A stretch of 64,000 nt of DNA. It comes from Chloroflexota bacterium. Lineage in GTDB: Bacteria > Chloroflexota > Anaerolineae > UBA4142. The position numbers were made by a program, and so were the translations under genes. The notes below the pieces were generated by a model that was not told the origin of the DNA, did not search any database, and was given only the letters and a program-made list of their open reading frames with translations. The DNA is taken from contig JAMCQI010000081.1 in NCBI GenBank assembly GCA_023381515.1, forward strand, positions 1-64,000, written 5' to 3'. Of this stretch, positions 33,181-40,637 are shown one piece after another; the first letter of the stretch is position 1; each line of letters starts with the position of its first letter.

Positions 33181-33780
33181 ATGCATCTGTTGCTCTTCGC
33201 CGGGTTTTTGGGTTCGGGAAAGACGAGTCTCATTATTCCCCTCGCCAAGGCGGTTGTCAAATCCGAACGCCGCGCAGCCATCGTCGTGAACGAAATCGGC
33301 GAGATCGGCATTGACAACCAACTCATGCGCCAACTCGATTTGAACGTGTGGGAGCTCGTCGCCGGATGTATTTGCTGCACCCTGTCCGCGGACCTCGTCA
33401 CCACGCTCCAAAAGTTGGATGCCGATTATGCTCCGGACCTCGTCGTCGTCGAGCCCTCCGGGGCCGCCGACCCGCGCAACATCATTCGCGCGCTCCCCTA
33501 CTATCACGGTCGTCCACTTGCCAGCCTACGCACCGTCTCTCTGGTAGACCCTCTCCGCCTTGACATGCTGATGGAGGTGATGACACCGCTCATCACGGCC
33601 CAGATCCAGCACGCCGATGTGATCGTGATCACCAAATCCGACCTTGCGACTCTTGACCAGGTCGAATTCACTCGCAGGACGATCCACGACATTAATCCGT
33701 CTGTCCGGGTCTTGAGCTCGGGACCGGTCCAGCCCCTGGACCAAAAGCTGCTCGCCGAGCTGTTACCATGGTCGATTTGA
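33181..33780 (+). CDS. CobW/COG0523-type GTPase (G domain only)
   Basis: From ATG 33181 the product has 199 residues. The P-loop GFLGSGKTSL, the ICCTL metal-binding motif in GCICCTLSAD, the Walker B-like DLVVVEPSGAADP and the NKxD-like TKSD are clear. COG0523 proteins are GTP-dependent metallochaperones for zinc, cobalt or nickel, and normally have a second C-terminal domain; this protein stops after the G domain. It opens the rightward corrinoid operon, so it may help deliver or load a metal or cofactor to the methyltransferase or ACS-like proteins. It overlaps the next gene by 13 bases. Confidence 0.85.
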   Translation: MHLLLFAGFLGSGKTSLIIPLAKAVVKSERRAAIVVNEIGEIGIDNQLMRQLDLNVWELVAGCICCTLSADLVTTLQKLDADYAPDLVVVEPSGAADPRNIIRALPYYHGRPLASLRTVSLVDPLRLDMLMEVMTPLITAQIQHADVIVITKSDLATLDQVEFTRRTIHDINPSVRVLSSGPVQPLDQKLLAELLPWSI

Positions 33781-34157
33781 TGCTGGAACCCTACGCGGAC
33801 CGCCAGCACTGGAGGGCTCTGTCCGCCGTCCCATGGCAAGAAATACTTGGCGAATACCTGGAAGGCATCGCCCGACGCTGCGCCAAAGACAGCGCCTGCG
33901 TCATCGGGCACATCAAAGGACTCGCGCTTTTCCCGAACGGCTGCTTCTTACGGTGGAGCGTCGTCAGCGCCGGGCAACCGGCGGATGTGCAAGGCGCGGT
34001 TCCCGCCGGAACCGCCAAGATCGAACTGGCCCTCAATGTCATCGTGTACGGATTGAGCCGCGCGCGTATTGAGCACATCGTTCGCGAGGAGGCGCTCGCT
34101 TTGTGCGCCCGGCGGAAGGGAGTGGTCCAATTCTTGAACGAGGAGGCGAATGAGTGA
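33768..34157 (+). CDS. Unknown 129-residue protein coupled to the CobW-type GTPase
   Basis: I do not recognise this family. The protein has a mixed alpha/beta pattern with a central HIKGLALFPNGCFLRWS strand region, a KIELALNVIVYGLS strand and a C-terminal helix rich in charged residues (RIEHIVREEALALCARR). It has four cysteines without a metal motif. It overlaps the GTPase gene at its start and the methyltransferase gene at its end (four bases), so it is tightly coupled. It could be the detached C-terminal partner domain of the CobW-type protein, which is a guess based on position and size. Confidence 0.65.
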   Translation: MVDLMLEPYADRQHWRALSAVPWQEILGEYLEGIARRCAKDSACVIGHIKGLALFPNGCFLRWSVVSAGQPADVQGAVPAGTAKIELALNVIVYGLSRARIEHIVREEALALCARRKGVVQFLNEEANE

Positions 34158-35290
34158 GCAACGAGACTCGCTATCAAGAGAATTTTGCCCGAATCAAAAA
34201 GGTCATTAACCTGGAGCCCGTCAACCGCATTCCCATCATTTACATGGGCGCTGCCTTCGCTCCTCGCTATATGGGCTTGTCCATGGCGGACAATTGCTCC
34301 GATGCGGATGCCAACCTTGAGGCCGGCCTGGCGACGATGGACCGGTTGGGAGAACTGGACGGCTGCAACCTGTCTGCGGGAAGACTGCCGGGCCCCACCC
34401 TGACGGGCTTGTGGCTCTCGCATGTCGCCTTGCCCGGGCGCGAGTTGCCCCCCGACAGTCTATGGCAAGTTCAGGAAGCGGAGGTGATGACCCACGCGGA
34501 CTATGACACCATCCTCAAGAAAGGGTGGAAATCTTTCCTCTCGAGCTACTGGCCGCGCGTGATCGATCCGGCCGACCAGGAAAAGGCGGCCGCGTACGCC
34601 GCGGCCAATGGGGCGCGCAACACCCAGCGTTACGTGGACAAGGGCTATGTCATTGTGTGTGACGTTCCTCCTGCCAATGGCATCCCCTTTGAGTATCTGT
34701 GCGGCGCTCGTTCGATGACCCAATTCTTCTTCGACCTGTATCGCATGCCCGACAAGGTGCAAGCGGTCCTGGATGTGATTCTGGAAGAGGAATTGGAGGA
34801 TATTCGCACTCGCAATTACAGATTCGGTATCGGCGGGACCTGGGTGGGCGGCTGGCGAGCCGCAAGCGCGCTCCTCGCCCCCAAGCTGTGGAACCGCTTT
34901 GTCTGGCCGTACTACCTGAAAATCGTGGATGCCTTGATCGCGCGGGGCGTTACCCCCGTGCTCCATTGGGATCAGGATTGGACGCGCGATCTGGAACGGC
35001 TCAAAGAGCTGCCGAGCAAAAAGTGCCTCATGAACCCCGACGGAATGACCGATATGACCAAGTTCAAAGAGGTGGCGGGGGATCGCATGGCGATGATGGG
35101 AGATGTTCCCGCCTCACTGCTCGTGACTGGCACACCGGAAGATGTATTCAAGTACGTGCGCGATCTGGTTGATTTGTTCGAAGGCAAAGGCTTGATTCTC
35201 TGTCCCGGGTGCGATGCGCCGATTAATGCGAAACCCGAAAACATGCAAGCGTTCGTCGCCGCCGGCCGCGAGTACGGCCGGGTGGCCTAG
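34154..35290 (+). CDS. UroD-family (MtaA-like) corrinoid methyltransferase 1
   Basis: This 378-residue protein has the uroporphyrinogen-decarboxylase fold used by MtaA/CmuA-type methyltransferases, which move methyl groups to or from a corrinoid protein. Start is GTG with GAGGAGG upstream. Recognisable segments: NLEPVNRIPIIYMGAAFAPR, the GRELPPDSLWQVQE segment shared with its paralogue, and a metal-site region VLHWDQDW plus CPGCDAPINAKPENM. In MtaA the zinc site is His-x-Cys ... Cys; here the first part is His-x-Asp, as in the paralogue at 35967. Substrate unknown. The next gene is a corrinoid protein, its likely partner. Confidence 0.88.
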   Translation: MSNETRYQENFARIKKVINLEPVNRIPIIYMGAAFAPRYMGLSMADNCSDADANLEAGLATMDRLGELDGCNLSAGRLPGPTLTGLWLSHVALPGRELPPDSLWQVQEAEVMTHADYDTILKKGWKSFLSSYWPRVIDPADQEKAAAYAAANGARNTQRYVDKGYVIVCDVPPANGIPFEYLCGARSMTQFFFDLYRMPDKVQAVLDVILEEELEDIRTRNYRFGIGGTWVGGWRAASALLAPKLWNRFVWPYYLKIVDALIARGVTPVLHWDQDWTRDLERLKELPSKKCLMNPDGMTDMTKFKEVAGDRMAMMGDVPASLLVTGTPEDVFKYVRDLVDLFEGKGLILCPGCDAPINAKPENMQAFVAAGREYGRVA

Positions 35291-35335
35291 CCGGTCAAGG
35301 CATTGCCTTGGCCAACCATCGAAAGGAGCAGTTCT

Positions 35336-35962
35336 ATGAGTGACAATCTGGTCACCGCCATTTCAGATCTGGAAGAGGAAAAGACACTCAAGCTCGTGCA
35401 AGAACAATTGGATCGGGGAACGGATCCGATGACCATCCTCGCCAACTGCCGGGAAGGGATGGTCGCCGTCGGCAAGCGCTACGAGGCCGGCGAGTACTTT
35501 GTGTCCGATTTGATCATGGCCGGCGAGCTGCTCAAGCAGACGACGCGCCTCCTGGGTCCCCAGCTCAAGGGCGACGGAGGGAGCAGTCGCGGCAAAGTCG
35601 TGATTGGCACGGTCAAAGGAGACATTCACGACATCGGCAAGGACATTGTGGTCAGCCTGCTCCGAGCCGGCGGCTATGAGGTCACCGACCTTGGCGTCGA
35701 CACGCCGCCGGCCAAGTTCGTCGAGGCGGTCAAGACGAGCGGGGCATCCATCGTCGGGCTGTCGGGTCTTTTGACCATCTCGTTCGACGCGATGAAAACG
35801 ACCGTGGCCGAATTGCAGGCGGCGGGACTGCGGTCGCAGGTCAAGGTGATGATCGGGGGCGGCCCGACCACCGAGCAAGTGCGGCAGTACGTGGGGGCGG
35901 ATGCACGGGGCGCCGACGCCCAGGCGGCCGTGGCTCTGTGCAACCAGTGGATAGGAAGGTGA
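35336..35962 (+). CDS. Corrinoid (B12-binding) methyl-carrier protein, MtaC-like (second copy)
   Basis: From ATG 35336, preceded by GAAAGGAG, the product has 208 residues. The N-terminal cap (KTLKLVQEQLDRGTDPMTIL) precedes the B12-binding domain with GTVKGDIHDIGKDIV (axial His), LGVDTPPAKFVEAVKTSG, GLSGLLTISFDAMKTTV and MIGGGPTTEQVRQYVGADA. It lies between two UroD-type methyltransferase genes and is the likely methyl acceptor for both; methyl transfer on to folate would use the AcsE-like protein. It is a paralogue of the leftward copy at 31619. Confidence 0.95.
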   Translation: MSDNLVTAISDLEEEKTLKLVQEQLDRGTDPMTILANCREGMVAVGKRYEAGEYFVSDLIMAGELLKQTTRLLGPQLKGDGGSSRGKVVIGTVKGDIHDIGKDIVVSLLRAGGYEVTDLGVDTPPAKFVEAVKTSGASIVGLSGLLTISFDAMKTTVAELQAAGLRSQVKVMIGGGPTTEQVRQYVGADARGADAQAAVALCNQWIGR

Positions 35963-35966
35963 GGAA

Positions 35967-37112
35967 ATGGCAGAGATGACTCACCGCGAACGAATCGAGG
36001 CGGCGATTCGGTGCGAAAAGCCGGACCGCGTGCCCATCGCTCCGATGATGGACTTTTTCTGCGCTCGCTACAAAGGGGTTGCGCTGGACAAGTTTGTGAA
36101 CGACAATGACCTGGGGCGCGAGCTGTTGATGCAGGTTTTTGACGAGTTCGGCGGCTGGGACGCAACCTATCAGGGCACGACGCTGAACGAATTCGCCTTT
36201 GCCCTGACGCTGCCGATGCGCTTAAAGATCCCCGGCCGCGAACTGCCGCCGGATTCGATTTGGCAGTTCGACGAAATGCCGCTCATTCAAGTGGAGGACT
36301 ATGACTTTGCCATCCAAAATGGCTTTATGCCATTGTGGGGCAAGCTGTTTCCCAAGGTACGCCCGCACCAAAGCCCCGCTCAGATTCCTGACCTGCTGCA
36401 CGCATGGACCGGGCAGGCCGTCAAGGATACTCTCATTTGGGAGGCCCGCGGCGTACACACTTTTACGGGGGTGGCCATCTCGCCTCCTCTCGATTTCTTT
36501 TCGATGGGCCGCTCGCTCACCGAGTTTACCCTGGACCTGTATCGCCGCCCCGACAAGGTGCTCGCCGCCATGGACGCGATCACGCCCGGCCTCATCGCGT
36601 CGGCGGTCGAGGGACAAAAGGGCCTGCGGCAGGCGACTCAGTATGGGTACATGACCAGTTTTATCGGCGCCACCCGCGGATCGGACACCTTCATTTCGCC
36701 CAAGATGTTCGAAAAATTCAACTGGCCGTTTATCAAACGGATCGCGCTCGCCCTCATTGAGGCCGGCCTCACCCCGCTCTTCCACTTTGATTCCGATTGG
36801 ACCCTCCTGCTCGAATTCTTCAAAGACTTGCCCAAGGGGAAATGCGTCCTCGAACTGGACAGCATCACGGATATCTTCAAGGCGAAACAAGTCTTGCGGG
36901 GTCACATGTGCTTGATGGGGGACGTGCCGGCGGCGCTGCTGACGCTGGGCTCCGTCGATCAGGTCCGCGCATATGTCAAAAGACTGTGCGAGGAGGTCGG
37001 GGACGGCGGCGGGTATATCCTGAGCAGCGGATGCAGCGTGCCCGTCGACGCCAAGCCCGAAAACGTACGAGCCATGATTGACGCGGCCAAGACCTACGGG
37101 GTCTATCACTAG
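35967..37112 (+). CDS. UroD-family (MtaA-like) corrinoid methyltransferase 2
   Basis: This 381-residue paralogue of the 34154 product starts MAEMTHRERIEAAIRCEKPD, the classical opening of UroD-like methyltransferases. Shared segments are GRELPPDSIWQFDE, FHFDSDWTLLLEFFKDLP and ILSSGCSVPVDAKPENVRAM. The His-x-Asp and distal Cys probably form a metal site, again with Asp where MtaA has Cys. AGGTGAGGAA precedes the start, four bases after the corrinoid gene. Two different UroD enzymes with one carrier suggest two methyl donors, or one donor enzyme and one acceptor enzyme. Confidence 0.9.
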   Translation: MAEMTHRERIEAAIRCEKPDRVPIAPMMDFFCARYKGVALDKFVNDNDLGRELLMQVFDEFGGWDATYQGTTLNEFAFALTLPMRLKIPGRELPPDSIWQFDEMPLIQVEDYDFAIQNGFMPLWGKLFPKVRPHQSPAQIPDLLHAWTGQAVKDTLIWEARGVHTFTGVAISPPLDFFSMGRSLTEFTLDLYRRPDKVLAAMDAITPGLIASAVEGQKGLRQATQYGYMTSFIGATRGSDTFISPKMFEKFNWPFIKRIALALIEAGLTPLFHFDSDWTLLLEFFKDLPKGKCVLELDSITDIFKAKQVLRGHMCLMGDVPAALLTLGSVDQVRAYVKRLCEEVGDGGGYILSSGCSVPVDAKPENVRAMIDAAKTYGVYH

Positions 37113-37170
37113 CATCGAAGAGGAGAGACTCGTCGCGCGGGCTGAGCTGACTCTCGACGACACTTGCCAC

Positions 37171-37213
37171 AGAGAGTGCTCAGAAATGGGATAAATCTGC
37201 GCGCTCTCTTTTC
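37171..37213 (+). promoter_or_regulatory. Weak hairpin with T-run between methyltransferase genes
   Basis: agagagtgc and gcgctctct can pair with one imperfect position, followed by tttt. It lies in the 124-base gap before the AcsE-like gene and could be a partial terminator or attenuator inside the operon. Confidence 0.35.
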
Positions 37214-37236
37214 TACCCATTCATGAGGAGAGGGGA

Positions 37237-38046
37237 ATGCTTGTCATCGGTGAAAAGATCAATGGGACGCTCAAGAAAACCGCGACCGCCATTGCCGCGC
37301 GGGATACGGATTGGATTCAAGACTTGGCACGCCGCCAGGTGGAGGCGGGTGCAAATTACGTGGACGTCAATGCCGGCACGGCCCCCGAACGCGAGCCGGA
37401 CGATCTGATCTGGCTCGTCGAGACCGTCCAATCCGTGGTGGACGTTCCGCTCTGTCTCGACAGCGCCAACCCCATCGCCTTGAAAGCGGGCATGGAATGC
37501 GTCAAGCAGACGCCGATGATCAATTCCATCAGCGGTGAGTCGCGCCGCCTGGAAGGGATTCTGCCCTTGGCGGCCCAACGCGGTTCACCGGTCATCGCGC
37601 TCCTGTTGGACGATGCGGGTATTCCGACCGACGTCGCCGCGCGCGTAGGGATCGCGCGGCGAATCCTGGAAGAAACCCGGCGGGCGGGCGTACCGGAGGA
37701 GAACGTCTACCTGGATCCGCTCGCGATGACGCTGGCCACCCGGACGGACGGCTGCGTCCTCGCGCTCGAAACGATGCGCACCTTGCGCGCCGAGTATCCG
37801 GCGGTGCGATTCAGTGTGGGTTTGAGCAATGTTTCCTTCGGCCTGCCGCTGCGCACGATCATCAATCAGGCTTTCCTCGCCCAAGCCCTGGCGGCCGGAC
37901 TGGAGGCGGCGATTATTGACCCTTTGGACCAAGGTCTGTACAATATGTTGATGGCGACCGAGCTCGTCTTGGGGCGCGACCGGTTCTGTCGCAACTATAC
38001 GCGTGCGTTCCGCGCCGGCAAACTCAAGATCGAAAGCAAAAAGTAG
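37237..38046 (+). CDS. AcsE/MtrH-like methyltetrahydrofolate:corrinoid methyltransferase
   Basis: This 269-residue protein has the pterin-binding (dihydropteroate-synthase-like) TIM barrel of AcsE/MetH-type methyltransferases. Visible motifs: MLVIGEKINGT, the ANYVDVNAGT strand, LCLDSANPIALKAGMECV, INSISGE, and a C-terminal VGLSNVSFGLPLR with IDPLDQGLYN. It would transfer methyl groups between tetrahydrofolate (or a related pterin) and the corrinoid protein encoded upstream. AGGAGAGGGG precedes the ATG. It is followed after three bases by the DUF1638 gene. Confidence 0.92.
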   Translation: MLVIGEKINGTLKKTATAIAARDTDWIQDLARRQVEAGANYVDVNAGTAPEREPDDLIWLVETVQSVVDVPLCLDSANPIALKAGMECVKQTPMINSISGESRRLEGILPLAAQRGSPVIALLLDDAGIPTDVAARVGIARRILEETRRAGVPEENVYLDPLAMTLATRTDGCVLALETMRTLRAEYPAVRFSVGLSNVSFGLPLRTIINQAFLAQALAAGLEAAIIDPLDQGLYNMLMATELVLGRDRFCRNYTRAFRAGKLKIESKK

Positions 38047-38049
38047 AGG

Positions 38050-38745
38050 ATGGACAACTCTCGCACGCTCGTCATGGCTTGTGCCACCGTCGTTGAGGAA
38101 ATGCTGCCGCTCCTCCCCCCGGGGATGCAGCATCAGGTGTTCGATTTCGGACTGCACGTCAATCCGGACAAGCTCCGCCGCACGCTCCAGACGGCGATTG
38201 ATGCGGTAACCGAACAATTCGACACGATCATTCTCGGATACGGCCTCTGCTCGCAGGCCGTGATCGGAATCCAAGCCGCTCATTCCACCCTGGTCGTCCC
38301 TCGTGTCGACGATTGCATCGCGATCTTTCTCGGCTCGCGGGCCGAGTACAAGCAGCAGTCCAGCGCCGAGCCGGGGACCTACTACCTGACCAAAGGCTGG
38401 ATCGAAGTGGGAGATACGCCGTTTTCCGAGTACGACCGGATGGTCCAGCGCTATGGTCGCGAGAAGGCCGACCGCATCGTCAAGATCATGCTGGCGAATT
38501 ACACGCGGCTCGCGATGATCGATACCGGTCAATACGAATTAGAGCGCTACCGCGACTATGCCCGGCGGACGGCGGACCGTTTCGGGTTGCGTTATGAGGA
38601 AATCAAAGGCTCTAGCGCGCTGGTGAGCAGGATGATCTCCGGAGTTTGGGATGACGAGTTTGTGGTCGTCCAACCCGGCGAAGCGATAGAGTACGAACAT
38701 TTCTTCCGAGACGGGCCGCATGAGCGGGCATCCGGCTTGGAGTAG
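38050..38745 (+). CDS. DUF1638 family protein
   Basis: This 231-residue protein shows the DUF1638 pattern: an N-terminal strand TLVMACATVVEEM, a central ILGYGLCSQAVIGIQA with a conserved Cys, VVPRVDDCIAIFLGSR, and EPGTYYLTKGWIEVG. Members are found beside corrinoid methyltransferases in bacteria and archaea, and their biochemical role is not established. Here the gene lies between the AcsE-like methyltransferase and the reductive activator. Its 3' end overlaps an alternative start of the next gene, so coupling is likely. Confidence 0.85.
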   Translation: MDNSRTLVMACATVVEEMLPLLPPGMQHQVFDFGLHVNPDKLRRTLQTAIDAVTEQFDTIILGYGLCSQAVIGIQAAHSTLVVPRVDDCIAIFLGSRAEYKQQSSAEPGTYYLTKGWIEVGDTPFSEYDRMVQRYGREKADRIVKIMLANYTRLAMIDTGQYELERYRDYARRTADRFGLRYEEIKGSSALVSRMISGVWDDEFVVVQPGEAIEYEHFFRDGPHERASGLE

Positions 38746-38752
38746 CGACCAG

Positions 38753-40552
38753 ATGGCATTTCAAGTCGATTTTGAACCGATCGGCCGGCGCGTCGCCGTA
38801 GAGCCGGACACGACACTCCTGGAAGCGGCGCAGCACGCCGGCGTCTTGCTGACGGCGATTTGCGGCGGCGAAGGGTCGTGCGGTCACTGCATTGTGCGGG
38901 TGATGCGCGGCTCTGTCTCTCCGCCGACGCGGACCGAAGAGGCCGAGCTGGGCCGGGATAAGATTGCCGCCGGCTGGCGCCTCGCCTGTCAGACGACCCT
39001 CTCCGGCGATCTTCACATCCACGTCCCCCCCGACTCGCTCGCGACCGCTCAGCGAACGCAGACCGAGGGCCAGGCGATTCCGGTCGAACTTGCGCCCGCG
39101 GTGCGGGCGTTCGACCTCCGGATCGCTCCGCCGACCCTCGACGACCTGCGCTCCGACGCGGCGCGCACGCGCGACGCAGCCTCGCGTGCCGATTGGTCCT
39201 TCGACCACGGCGTCCTCCGGAAGCTGTCGAACGACTTGCGCGAGGCCGAGTTCCAGGTCTCGGTCTTGACGAGGGGCCGGGAAATCATCGGCGTGCGCCC
39301 TGCCGGCACCCGGCCTTTGGGGTTGGCGGTCGACGTCGGTACAACCAAGCTTGCGGCTTATCTGGTGGACCTGGCAAGCGGCGAGACGCTCGCCGCGCTC
39401 GGCGCGATGAACCCCCAAATCGCTTTCGGGGAAGACGTGATGGCACGCATCCATCACGCGTTGAGCCGTCCGGAGGGAGCCGAGCAGTTGCGCACGGCGA
39501 TTGTGGAGGCGCTGAACGGATTGGCTCGCGATTTGTGTGCCCAGGTTGGGCACCCGGTAGCCGACATTGCCGACGCCGTCGTGGTCGGGAATACCGCGAT
39601 GCACCACCTCTTTCTCGGCCTGCCCGTCCGCCAGCTTGGCATGGCGCCCTATGTCCCCGCCGAAAGCGCCGCGCTCGACGTCAAGGCCCGCGACGTGGGA
39701 CTGGACCTTGCGCCCGGCGCCTACGTTCATCTCCTTCCGAATGTCGCCGGGTTCGTGGGCGCCGATCACCTCGCGATGCTCCTCGCGACCGGAGTGGCCG
39801 AACGGGACGACGTGGTCCTCGCGATGGATATCGGGACGAACACGGAGGTCAGCCTGCGGGCCCGCGGGAAACACTTTGCCTGCTCGACCGCGTCCGGCCC
39901 CGCGTTCGAAGGAGCTCACATTCGCTTCGGCATGCGCGCCGCTCCGGGCGCGATCGAACGCATCTCCATTCGCGGGGACAAGGTTCACTTCCAGACCGTG
40001 GGGAATGAGCCGCCGGTTGGACTATGTGGGTCAGGTATTCTAGACTTGATCGCCCAACTGCGGCACAGCGGACTGATCAGCGAGCGGGGCGCGTTCCTCG
40101 CCGACGCGTCGAATGCCCACGTCCGGCGCGGCGCGCAGGGATTCGAGTTCATCCTCACCTCGGGGGCGGAGAACGATGGGCGGGAGATCACTTTCGATCG
40201 CAAAGACATTACGGAGATACAACTGGCCAAAGGAGCGATGCGCGCGGGAGTGAACATACTGCTCAAGCACGCGGGGGTGACGGAAGCCGAAATCGACGAA
40301 CTGATTATTGCGGGCGCCTTTGGCACGTACCTGGATGTGCAGAGCGGGCTGGACATTGGCATGTTCCCGCCAGTAGCGCGGGAGAGGATCCGTCAGGTCG
40401 GGAATGCGGCAGGGGCCGGGGCGCGGATGGCCCTCCTCTCTCTGGCTGAGCGCGCGCGTGCCGTGCGGATTGCGCAGCAGATCCAGTACGTCGAATTGAC
40501 GAGTGAGCCGGATTTCCAGGGCGAGTTTGCCCATGCCCTGATGATCGGATGA
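38753..40552 (+). CDS. RACo-like reductive activator of corrinoid proteins (2Fe-2S, ASKHA)
   Basis: From ATG 38753 the product has 599 residues; an upstream ATG at 38720 is possible. The N-terminal 2Fe-2S ferredoxin domain has CGGEGSCGHC and a fourth Cys in LACQTTL. After a linker region, the ASKHA ATPase domain shows LAVDVGTTKLAAYLVDL, VVGNTAMHHLFLGLP, VLAMDIGTNTEVSL and SGPAFEGAHI. Such proteins use ATP and low-potential electrons to reduce cob(II)alamin to cob(I)alamin, restarting inactive corrinoid proteins. It ends the operon and supports a true corrinoid methyl-transfer function for the locus. Confidence 0.93.
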   Translation: MAFQVDFEPIGRRVAVEPDTTLLEAAQHAGVLLTAICGGEGSCGHCIVRVMRGSVSPPTRTEEAELGRDKIAAGWRLACQTTLSGDLHIHVPPDSLATAQRTQTEGQAIPVELAPAVRAFDLRIAPPTLDDLRSDAARTRDAASRADWSFDHGVLRKLSNDLREAEFQVSVLTRGREIIGVRPAGTRPLGLAVDVGTTKLAAYLVDLASGETLAALGAMNPQIAFGEDVMARIHHALSRPEGAEQLRTAIVEALNGLARDLCAQVGHPVADIADAVVVGNTAMHHLFLGLPVRQLGMAPYVPAESAALDVKARDVGLDLAPGAYVHLLPNVAGFVGADHLAMLLATGVAERDDVVLAMDIGTNTEVSLRARGKHFACSTASGPAFEGAHIRFGMRAAPGAIERISIRGDKVHFQTVGNEPPVGLCGSGILDLIAQLRHSGLISERGAFLADASNAHVRRGAQGFEFILTSGAENDGREITFDRKDITEIQLAKGAMRAGVNILLKHAGVTEAEIDELIIAGAFGTYLDVQSGLDIGMFPPVARERIRQVGNAAGAGARMALLSLAERARAVRIAQQIQYVELTSEPDFQGEFAHALMIG

Positions 40553-40637
40553 ATATGTAATGGGACGCTAAGCCCCCTCTAATGTGAGGTTAATCTCAAG
40601 GTGCTATCCTTCCATCGTATCAACTAATGGAGGGGTT

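Noticed and set aside
29551..40552. Complete Wood-Ljungdahl carbonyl branch
   Set aside because: No CODH (acsA), no corrinoid iron-sulfur protein pair (acsC/acsD) and an altered nickel site in the ACS-like protein.
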